A stretch of DNA of 64,000 bases from Tilletiopsis washingtonensis. Its lineage: Eukaryota; Basidiomycota; Exobasidiomycetes; Entylomatales. A program made the translations under genes and the position numbers. The stretch's first letter is position 1; each line of letters begins with the position of its first letter. This document shows positions 1-12,980 of the stretch, piece after piece. The DNA is taken from assembly GCF_003144115.1 (NCBI RefSeq), contig NW_020312000.1, positions 93,921-157,920 of the forward strand, read 5' to 3'. Below the pieces are notes generated by a model. That model was not told the origin of the DNA. It searched no databases and saw only the letters and a list, made by a program, of their open reading frames with translations.

Positions 1-774
1 CTGCGCTCCTGCCACGCGAGGGCGGGCGGGGCGAAGCAGCGGCAGAGCAGGCACGCCGCCTCTCTGCTGCTCCCGCACGAGACGCGCCTGCCAGCCGTCG
101 CTGTCGCACGCGGCGGGCGCGGCGCCTGTGCCGCTGGCCCGCCGCCGGCCGGCCCGCTGCCGTCGAAGGGCTCTCGGCCGCCGCTGCCGCTGCGCTGCGA
201 CGCCTGCTCTGTGCGCGCTGCTGCTCCTCCCGGTGCGGCTCTACGCTTCCTTCCTGCTCACAACCCTCCGGCGTCCGTGCACTCCTGCTTCCCGCCTCGC
301 ACCTCGCTCTCGCTCTGCATCTTCGCCGTTGCTGCGCCCAGGTCCGAGCACCGTCGCACGCCTCGACGGCAGATCGTCACTGCGTCTCTGGCGCGCACGG
401 CACAGCCGCACCGCCTCGAGGTCTCGCTTGCAGCACCCGGCACCCGCCCGTCTCGCACGCCTGCGCCCGCACGTCCGTCACACCCAGAGAGGCTGCGTTG
501 CACATCGGTGCGCATCTTCGCACGCAGCCACTGCCGCGCGCGCGCTGATCCGCAGGCCGACTCAGCTGCGACAGCGCCTCTTTGCGGCGACGTCACACGC
601 TTTGCGACTGCAGCGCCCCGCCTACCCGAGGGCAGAGCTGCAGCGAGCCTAGCGACAAGAGCGTCCGAGCCTCGCGCATAGACCGCCTCTGCTGGCAACC
701 GCAGGCCGCAGACACCTGACCTTCGCGTGCCGTCCGTGCGCGCCGAGAGTCGGCTGCTCCACCCGCTTGCCACA
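1..774. other. 5' flank and promoter of the USP7 gene
   Basis: This stretch is rich in C, T and CGC/GCG triplets. It has open frames on both strands, but none carries a recognisable domain, and their Arg/Ala/Pro/Ser composition is what G/C-rich non-coding DNA gives. It probably holds the promoter and 5' untranslated region of the downstream deubiquitinase gene. I saw no clear TATA box or RNA gene. Confidence 0.5.
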
Positions 775-5012
<4,238 letters not shown>

Positions 5013-5929
5013 ACGTGTGTGTGTGTGCGCAGCGAGGGGATGGAGGGAGGAGCGCGGAGGAAGACGCTTGGGGATCGGCGTTGTGGATGGAGCGGGCAGG
5101 CCGAGCGGACGGAAGCGATGGGCGGATCATGCGGCTCGACGCCGGCGCGGCCCCTCACCATCGCCGTGCGCCGTAGATGCCCGCTCATGGCCCTCATCCC
5201 CCTGCGCGCCTAGATGCCTGCGTGGCCCGGCTGATGTAGTTGACTTCGCCACTTGTACTGAATCACGAATCATTCTGCTTGTTGCGCACGGCGAGCGAGA
5301 CGTTTCGGTGAGGGCCAGAGGGCGCCGGCGCGGCGCGTGGCGCGGCGCCGTGTGGAGCAGCGTCGGTGCCACCGCCCGCCGGTGCAAGCGGACCATGGCC
5401 GGCCTGCGACCGTCGCAGCGTGCCTGCCTCACATATTCCCAGCGATGTCACGGAGAGTCCTTGCGGGGTGCCCGCTGTCGGACGACACTCGCATGTATGC
5501 GCAGCTGCGGCCCGCCGGGATGCGCAGCAAGGCCAAGGTGGCATGATGGCGCATGACGCACGGTGCTGCGCGCTGCTGCGCCGCTGCTCCCACGCTCCCC
5601 GAGCCCACTGCGCACCCGCCGGGGCCGCCTCCTTCTCCTCTCGAGCGCAGCCTTGCTCCTTCTCTCCCGTCCACATCGCGCAGCACTTCCCGCTGTGTCG
5701 CCACCACCACTCATACCCGTTCCCGCCCGCTGCTCTGCCCCCACGCCTACCCGACGCTTGCCCACGTACCCCTGCTGCGTTCCCGGCCGCGCCGCCACAC
5801 CCGGACTCCTCGCTCTCGGCGCGCTGCGACGATGCATGCCCCGCTGCCGACGCACCGAGCCTCTCGCTGCGCTGCTGCCGCTGCAGCCTCCCTCTCGCCC
5901 TGAGCTCTGCGACGCCGCTGCTCTGCCGC
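5013..5929. other. Intergenic region between UBP15 and the EST1/SMG6-like gene
   Basis: About 0.9 kb. The first part after the UBP15 stop is mixed sequence and presumably carries its 3' end. From about 5560 the + strand is strongly C/T-rich, as in the 5' leaders of other genes here. A frame open from 5366 continues into the downstream gene, but its translation lacks domain character, so I treat it as leader. No other element was seen. Confidence 0.45.
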
Positions 5930-8900
5930 ATGCCGCCGATGCACGCGTCGGCCGCGCCCTCTGGCAGCGCCGTGCTCGCCGTGCCGCCGCCTGCGCAGCC
6001 CGCCAGCACGTCGCCGCCCAAGCCCTCGCGCCCGTCGCGCACCGCCATGGCCGCCGCAGCTGCCGCTGCCGGCGGCGCACCCGCAGGCGATGCCGCCAGC
6101 CTGATGATTGCCTACCAGCGCAAGCAGGCGCGTGCCGCCAACAGTGGCGAGGCAGGCAGCGCGCCGCGGCGGCCCGGCGGCGGACGTGTGCGGGAGCGCG
6201 AGCGCGAGCAGGAGGCTGCTGATGCCGCCCGCGAGCGCAGCGCCTCCCGCCCCGCCACGGGCCGTGATGGCGCGCTGCGCGCCGTCGTACGCGGCCCGGC
6301 CGGCAGCGGCGGCGCTGTGCGCCTCTTCGACCCCGAGCGGGACGACATCCCGCGCGCTGCTGACGACGAGGCGCGGGCACGCGAGCGGCGCGACCGCGAC
6401 CGCGCCCAGCTCGAGGAGAAGCAGAAGCGCCAGGAGCTGCGAGTGCGCGTGCTCGAGGGGCCCAAGAAGGACCGGCCGGCCCCGCGCAAGGGCAGCCGGC
6501 GCGGCGACGATGATGCAGGCGGACATGTGGCGCGCGAGTCCGACAGCCAGCACAGCGGCAGCCGCAGCGGTGCCGGCGGTGGCCAGCTCTTCGACCCACG
6601 TCGCGACGACCCGGTGCGCTTCGCCGCGCTGGCCAAGCGCGCGCCGGGCGTCGCCAAGCCGGGCATGTCCAGCACGCACGGCTCCACTACGAGTGCCGGC
6701 GGCAGTCTGGCGTCTGCGTCAGAGGCGCGCAGCAGCGCCGCCTCGACTGCGCCGCCGCCGTCGGTGACTTCGTCCGAGGCGTCGCGCGAGCGCCGGCGCC
6801 GCCGCGGCGCTGCGCAGTCGGACACGTCCGACGCCGATGCCGAGGCGCGCAAGCCGCAGAGCGACACGAACAGCTACGTGCTGGAGCTGAAGCGCACGTA
6901 CCGCGAGATTACAACGCTCGAGACGAAGCTCAAGGAGGAGCACCAGACGGACGAACGCGAGCAGCGTGCGGCAGGCCGAAAGGCAGACGGCAGCCTGGAG
7001 CATGAGTTCTGGCTGCGTCTGACCAGCCAGCATCGCCAGTGAGTGGCGCGCATGCCCAGGCGCATTCGCTGCTGACACTTTCTGCAGGCTCGCCGAGACA
7101 CATGCCGCGTTCATGGAGATGGCGCTGCGGCCCGGCCTTCCTTCGTCGCTGCACTCGCTGCCGCAGCAGTACAGTATTCCGAGCCGGCTATGGGCCACGG
7201 GCTTCCACGTGATGCTCGAGCGGCTGCGCCACGCGCTGCCCTCGGCGCCTGCCGCTGCCGCGACCCACGCGGCGCTGCTGGACCACCTCACCGAGTTCAT
7301 CTACTTTGCGTATGCCTTCTACTCGAACCTACTCGAGGCCGAGACGTTCCGCACGTTCCGCGGCGCGTGGATCGAGAATCTGGGCGACCTGGCGCGCTAC
7401 CGCATGGCGGTCGCCGGGCTCGCAGCGTCGCGCAGCAACGCCGAGCCGCGCCCACAGGTCAGCTTTGCGCGCATCGACGACGACGACGCGGACAAGAGCC
7501 GGCCCGACGCGCGGGCCGAGCAGGCCAGCATTGGCACGGCCGCGCTGGGCGATTGGGAGCTGTCCGAGGTCGAGACGTGGCGCGTGACGGCACGCGACTG
7601 GTACGCCAAGGGTCTGGCCGAGACGCCCGGCACGGGCCGGCTGCACCACCACCTCGGCGTGCTGGCGCGGCCCGACGAGCTGCGCACGCTGCACCACCTC
7701 TGCAAGAGCCTCACGAGCGCCCACGCGCACGTCGCCACGCGCGAGAGCCTGTTGCCGATGTTCGACGGCGCGCACCAGCGGCGCCGCGTGCAGCCCGACG
7801 CCAGCGCCTCGAACCTGTTCGTGCACCTCCACGGCATGCTCATCACGCGCGTGCAGCTTGATGACTGGGATGCGACGTTCGAGCGCTTTACCGAGGCACT
7901 GCGCGCGCATGCCGCCAGCCGCACGCCGGCGTGCTGGATGCAGCTGGCGGCCATCAACATCGCTGCGCTGCTGCAGTATGGCGCGGAAGACGCATTGCTT
8001 GCGCCGCCGGAGAACAAGGCCGCGCAGCAGGACGGCAAAGGCAGCCCGCCTGCCGAGCCAGCCAAGCCGCTGCCGGTCGATAGCGAGGAGCCGCCGCTGG
8101 TGCTGCAGCACGCGATCCGCCTCACGTTTGCCATCCTCGAGATCGCCCTCTCGCTGGATGCTGCGCCGAGCGCCTACGTCACGATGCTCCTGACCTTTCT
8201 CGCTTCGACACTCAAGCAGCCGCACTCGCTGCGCCTCCTCGAGCGCGCCATTCCGTGGGCGGCGCTCGTGGCGCTGGCGTCGCGCGCGCCCGAGACCATC
8301 GACCCGCGCTGCGAGATCGCCAGCAAGATCAGCACCGACATGCCGCTGCCCGAGGACTGGTGTCTGCGTGGCATGGCTTGGGTCGGCCGGCGAGTGTACG
8401 AGCGTGGCTTCTGGAAGTCGCGCGGCGCCCGCCCGGCGCTGTGCTTCGAGTCCGAGGTCGACGTGCTGTCGCGCGACTTTGAGGCGGATGAGGACGAGGC
8501 TGAGCCGAGCCTGGCCACGCTGCGCTGGCGGCGTGCGGCTTACGCCCTGACGGTGCTTGCCAAGACGGTGCCGGGCCTTGACTTTGATGCCGATGCTGCA
8601 GGTGGACGCGGCGCGCTCGTGCTCGTCGACCCGCTGAGCGCCAAGTGCTCCACCTGGCTGGCCGAGGACCTCGAGGCGCGCGAAGCCAGCAAGCGTGCGC
8701 AGCTGCAGGCTCTGCCGAGCGAGGCCGTCGACGATGGCGAAGAGGACGACGACTCGCTCAGCGAGGAGGAGCCCGACGACGCCAACGACTCGCCCGAGAT
8801 TGTCGAGCTCAAGGCGCGTCGGCGCAAGCTCAAGGCGATCCTCCGAGCCGCACGCTCGCACACGCGCTCGCCGGCCACGCCCTCGCGCCGCAAGACGTCG

Positions 8901-9476
8901 GCACCTGCTCGCCGTGCTCCCGTCCCGCTGCTGCCCGGCTACACGATTCTCGTGCTCGACACCAACATTGTGCTCACCGCCGGGAGTGTGCTGGAGCAGC
9001 TCGTCGACTCGGCGCGCTGGACCGTGGTCGTGCCGCTGTGCGTCGTGACTGAGCTGGACGGACTCAAGCGCAACGCGACGCCTCTAGGCGCCGACGCTGC
9101 GCGGGCCATCGAGTATCTCGAGACGCGCCTGCCCACGCACGCCAAGTGCCTCAAGATCCAGACGAGCCGCGGCAACTACCTGCCCGACCTCAGCTTCCGC
9201 ACCGAGGAGATCGACTTTGGCGCGCCCGCCGACGATGCCACTGCGGCGGCGCGCAGCCTCGACGAGATCATCCTGCGCGCCGTCGAGTGGCAGGAGGCGC
9301 ACTTTGTCGACCGCCGCGCGCTGCTCGCCGCACCGATGGAGGATGTCACGCCGGACAAGGCACGCGCCGTGCTCGTCACGCTCGACCGCAACCTGCGGCT
9401 GAAGGCGCGTGCCCGGGGCTGCCACACGATTGGCCACGCCGAGCTGCTGCCGATCCTGGCGCCCGAGAAGGGGTGA
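5930..9476 (+). CDS. EST1/SMG6-like protein with C-terminal PIN nuclease domain
   Basis: Exons 5930-7038 and 7088-9476 (1165 aa). Residues 1 to about 330 are low-complexity, Ala/Arg/Ser/Asp-rich and probably disordered. The next section (from about residue 335, starting near SYVLELKRTYREITTLETKL) is helical and resembles the EST1 14-3-3-like/TPR region shared by Est1 and SMG5/6/7. The C-terminus (about 985-1160) is a PIN domain: VLDTN (Asp994), SLDEIIL (Asp1095) and TLDRNLRLKA (Asp1136) supply the three metal-binding acidic residues of active PIN nucleases such as SMG6. Likely role: nonsense-mediated decay endonuclease or telomerase-associated factor. Budding-yeast Est1 lacks the PIN, so SMG6-like is the better label. 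Start chosen at the first Met after a C/T-rich leader; the frame is open further upstream, so the N-terminus could be longer. Confidence 0.85.
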
Positions 9477-9659
9477 AGGGCGTCCCCAGATCAGGTTACT
9501 ATCTCTTCACTCTGCATCGTGCAGACATCCTGCTGCGTCTTAGCGCGCGCCCGCACAAGGGCTGCTCGACGCCTGCCTCTGTGCGCTGCTCTGCGGCTCT
9601 CCTGTATGCTGCTCCGCGCACGCCGTCTGGCGGGTATTGACAAAATGCATTCCGGGTAT

Positions 9660-10893
9660 CTAGTGCCCCTCTGCCGCGGCGCCCACGCGTGCGAGCGTCG
9701 CCAGCGAGCTCAGCACGCCGCACCAGCCCTCCATGACGGTCCAGTCCTGCCCGCGCCCGAAGATCTCGAGCGCGGCAAAGACGGTCTCGGGCAGGACCGA
9801 GAGCCGCTCGAGGCGCAGCTGGCGCATCTCGCGGCGCAGCCGGCCGATGTCGGCCTCGGCGGCGCGCAGCAGCGGCTCGGCGCGCGAGCGAGGCGCGCCC
9901 TTGGCCGTGGCCGAGGAGCACGAGGACGAGACCGAGTCGGGCGACGCGCTGCGCGACGAGCTGGCACTGTCGGGCAGCGGCTGCTTGCCCATCGCCTCGA
10001 ACACGCTCAGGCGGCGCCCGCGCAGCAGGCCCGCAGACGCCGCGGGCCCGCTCACGTCGAGCATGTCCGTCGCAGCGATGAGCCGCCGGTTCGCTCGCGA
10101 GAGCTGTGCGCGACACAGCCGCATGCATAGCTGCAGCCGCACTAGGGTGATGACCTGCGCGATCAGCGAGAGGCTGGGCATGTGATCAGTGGGGGCAAGA
10201 ATGGGCAAAAGGGCGCGACTCACATGACGCCTATCCGCTCCAGGCCCAGCCGGCTGCGGCCTCGTATGCCTGCGCGCAGCCGCCATGCCACCGACGTGCC
10301 GCCAGCAAAGGCTGCGAGCTCGGCAGCGTCGGCCGTTGTGCCCAGCGCCGCCGCCACGTCGTCGAGCCGCGCCGCCATTGTCTGGCGCCACGAGTCGATG
10401 GCCTGCTGCTGGCCCTCCTCGGCATCGTCGCCCTCGGGCGCCTCGGCCTTCGGGTCGTCGTCGTGCGCTGCGACCGGCACGGCCGCCCACCGCATGATCA
10501 GCAGCGCACGGCGCACGCCTGCCAGCGCCTCGGAGAAGACGAGCAGGCGGCGCAGCGCCAGGCGCCGCGTGCGCGGCTGGAAGAGCAGCAGCAGCAGCAG
10601 CGGCGAGATCGGCGACAGCTGCCGGCGCCGCGACGAGAGCTTGGCGTGCAGCAGCAGCAGCGCGCAGCGGACGACGTTCTGGCGGAGGTAAGAGTGCGCC
10701 GATGGCCGCCCTCGTTCGTCCCACTCACCACCGCAGCGTCCCGTCCATCGTCGTCGCGCACGCACGCCGCGGCCGTGCGGCGCCAGCTGAGCGTGGCCAG
10801 GCGGCGCGCGTGCGGCGGCGCACTGCGCTGCGCGTGCACGCCGTCGGGCCGCTGCGGCACGTATGTGGTGACGAGGCGCGCCCGAGACGACAT
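9660..10893 (-). CDS. Putative Pex11-family peroxisomal membrane protein
   Basis: Complement exons 10893-10729, 10678-10224, 10173-9660 (377 aa). Joining exons 1 and 2 gives DGRDAAVNVVRCALLLLHAKL, which resembles the N-terminal Pex11 signature (a Gly-Arg-Asp followed by an amphipathic Tyr/Leu-rich helix). A later segment (VFSEALAGVRRALLIMRW) matches the second amphipathic region. Joining exons 2 and 3 produces a hydrophobic helix around RIGVILSLIAQVITLVRL, a plausible membrane segment. A Ser-rich loop follows and a helical tail ends in AAAEGH. If correct, it shapes or divides peroxisomes. The resemblance is by eye only and the family is divergent; a different peroxisomal or mitochondrial membrane protein is possible. 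It is convergent with the EST1/SMG6-like gene, with only about 180 bp between stops. Confidence 0.4.
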
Positions 10894-11644
10894 GGCTGCG
10901 GCCGCGCGAGGGAGTGGTGGGGCTCGGGGAAGGAGCGGGGCGCGTGCTTGTGAGGCTCGTGCGCGCCACAAGACAGTCACACGCCTGTCTCAGGCGCGCT
11001 CACTAAAAATAGGCTGAGGCTCAATTTCAAGTCAGAGCCTGTGCTTCAGGCTTGGCTTGACCCCTCAGGGCTCAATGGCTCCTTCTTGGCCTAGCCAGCA
11101 GCCTGCCAGTGTACCAATCCTGCAGCTGCACCTTCTGCTTGTGCATGTTGCGCTTGTAGGGTGCATCAGCATCTGCTAGCGCCAGCCTCTGTCCCTCCTT
11201 GGCCTGGTCCTGGGCAGGAGGTCAGCATCAGGCAGTGCTGCTGCTGCCAGTGCTGCTTGACTCATTCATGCAGCCCTTGCTCTCCAGGCCCTGCCACAGC
11301 TGCATGCAAAGGGTGCAGCTGCCTGGGAGCTGGTTGCCTCTGTCGGCCATGTTGCGGTGCAGCGCAAGTGCAGAGAGCTCTTGCCCTAGAATGCAATGCC
11401 ATTGTACAGCACAGTGATGTACGCATCAGGCAGCAGCGCCTCAAGCATGTGTGACAGGAGTGGGCTGTGCTGCTGCACCCAGCCGTGCAGGCGCAGTGGC
11501 ATGCTGCCAGTGAGAGGCACAAGCTCTGCTGCCGGCAGCAGATGTGCATGCCTGCGCCGTGGCAGTGCCAGGCATGGCAGCAGCAGTCCTGCCATGCGTG
11601 CACACCCCGTATGTACACATGTGCTGCTGCCCACACCATCCCAG
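10894..11644. other. Intergenic region with CpG-depleted, TpG/CpA-rich DNA
   Basis: The first 100 bases look like ordinary GC-rich promoter DNA of the Pex11-like gene. From about 10996 to 11644 the texture changes: TGC, CTG, CAG and CA/TG dinucleotides dominate, and CpG becomes rare (I count about 14 CpG between 11041 and 11640, against roughly 8-10 per 60 bases in the adjoining gene). Short open frames occur on both strands but encode Cys/His/Gln-rich nonsense with no domain. No terminal repeat or transposase was seen. See the finding on deamination. Confidence 0.6.
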
Positions 11645-11737
11645 GGCCGCATAACTCAGTTGGCCAGAGTGTGGAGCTAATATAAGGCATTCCTGTGTAT
11701 TACTCCAAAGCCGGCGGTTCGAGCCCGCCTGTGGTCA
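11645..11737 (+). tRNA. tRNA-Ile(AAT) with a 19-nt intron
   Basis: The acceptor stem GGCCGCA (11645-11651) pairs with TGTGGTC (11730-11736), followed by discriminator A (11737). The D-arm has CTC/GAG. The anticodon stem TGGAG pairs with CTCCA around loop CT-AAT-A...A. The T-arm is GGCGG-TTCGAGC-CCGCC. A 19-nt intron (11683-11701) sits directly 3' of position 37, the standard eukaryotic site. Anticodon AAT, read as IAU after deamination, decodes AUU/AUC isoleucine. The mature tRNA is 74 nt before CCA addition. A T4 run at 11742-11745 serves as the RNA polymerase III terminator. Confidence 0.93.
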
Positions 11738-11745
11738 GTTCTTTT
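11738..11745 (+). terminator. RNA polymerase III T-run terminator of the tRNA-Ile gene
   Basis: A four-T run at 11742-11745, five bases after the tRNA 3' end, in DNA where T-runs are otherwise rare. Confidence 0.7.
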
Positions 11746-11850
11746 GCCCCCCAGCGGCCCGGTTCAGAGCCTCCTTTTGCCCCGCACCCTCCACGTGGAT
11801 CACGCACCCGGCCCGCGGCCGCTCTCAGCGTCCCACCACCACCTCACGCC

Positions 11851-12841
11851 ATGTCCGACCCGTCCGCCTCCTCGTCCAGCGCTGGGCCGTCGTACGCCCA
11901 TCTAAAGGCGTCCTCGTTCGCGCCGCTGCTGCGCGCCCTCGACCCGCCCGCTCCCCGCAGCAGCTCGCCACGGACGCCGGCACAGACGTCGCGCACCTTC
12001 CGTGCTCTTGCCGGCGTGCGCCTCGGTGCCTTCCAGAAGGAGCGGCGGCGGCATGAGAGTCGTGAGGATGCGCCCAGGGCCAAGGAGCAGGCCTCGCCGG
12101 CGTACACGCCCTTTTCCCGGAGCGAGCTGCGCCGCCGCGTCTGTGCCCTCGCTGCGCACACGCCACCAGACGAGACGGTCGCATCGGCACGGGCTGGGTG
12201 GGACTGGCACGGCGACGCAGTGCGCTGCCAGGCGTGCCAGGCGTCGTGGACGCGGCAGAGCGACGAGCGCGAGCACAAGGAGTGGTGCCCGTGGCGCGTG
12301 AGGGGCTGCGACGGTGAGTCGAGAGCGCCAGTATGGCCCTTCTGCAGCTGAGACAGCTGCAGCCGACATGTACGCCCTGCCGTCGCCATCACGAACGGAA
12401 CTGCTCGCCGAGCTCACTGCGCAGGCTACGGCGCTCTCCCAAATACCCAACATCGAGCAGCTCTCCGTCGTGCACCCGCCGCTGGAGCCACTGGCGCTGC
12501 CGTTCTCCGCATCTCTCACAGCGCTGGCCCTCTTCGGCTGGCACCTCGGCGGCAAGACTGCGCCGACCGCACTCGACAGCACCCTGCTCAGCTGCGACTG
12601 CTGCGGCCGGCGCCTGGGCCTCTGGAGCTTCACGGCGTCGCCCGGGCGCTCGCTCGATGTGCGTGCCGAGCATCGCGCCTTCTGCGCATACCTGGCGACA
12701 GACGTGGAGGGGCGTCCGGCGTGGCAGGCGCGCCTGCAGACAGCGTCGGGCAAGCGCCAGGCCGGAGAGGAGAACGCACAGGTGCGCAAGCTGCGGCGGA
12801 GCGAGGTGCTGGGCAAGGTGCGCGGCATGCTCGGCGAGTAA
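11851..12841 (+). CDS. C3HC/Rsm1-type zinc-finger protein (NIPA-like mRNA export factor)
   Basis: Exons 11851-12313 and 12363-12841 (313 aa). The N-terminal 70 residues are Ser/Pro-rich. Residues about 95-155 hold a C3HC-type zinc finger: WHGDAVRCQACQASW followed by an EHKEWCPW box, with Cys, Cys, His and Cys spaced as in the NIPA/Rsm1 family. The second half has an Rsm1-like second finger (LLSCDCCGRRLGLW, and a later AEHRAFCAY). Fission-yeast Rsm1 helps export mRNA, while animal NIPA is an SCF ubiquitin-ligase subunit; the fungal role is the likelier one here. The start is the first Met downstream of the tRNA (114 bp away). The basic C-terminal tail (RKLRRSEVLGKVR) may be a nuclear signal. 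Confidence 0.8.
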
Positions 12842-12980
12842 TGCAGCCAGTGAGAGAAGTGTCATTACGGATCGGGAAGTCGTGCAGAGGAGAGCTAGAG
12901 CGGACACGTAAACTAGGCCTGGGAAAGACGGAGCAGGGAGAAGGAGAAAGGGTGACGAGCGGACAGAGAGCAGCACTCCC

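Noticed and set aside
7329-8861. 510-codon minus-strand frame inside the EST1/SMG6-like gene
   Set aside because: Shadow of a well-supported coding exon; no domain in its own translation.
11161-11690. Short open frames in the CpG-depleted patch as small Cys-rich secreted proteins
   Set aside because: Frames overlap on both strands, lack convincing signal peptides and are explained by the TGC/CTG-rich composition. Some run into the tRNA gene.
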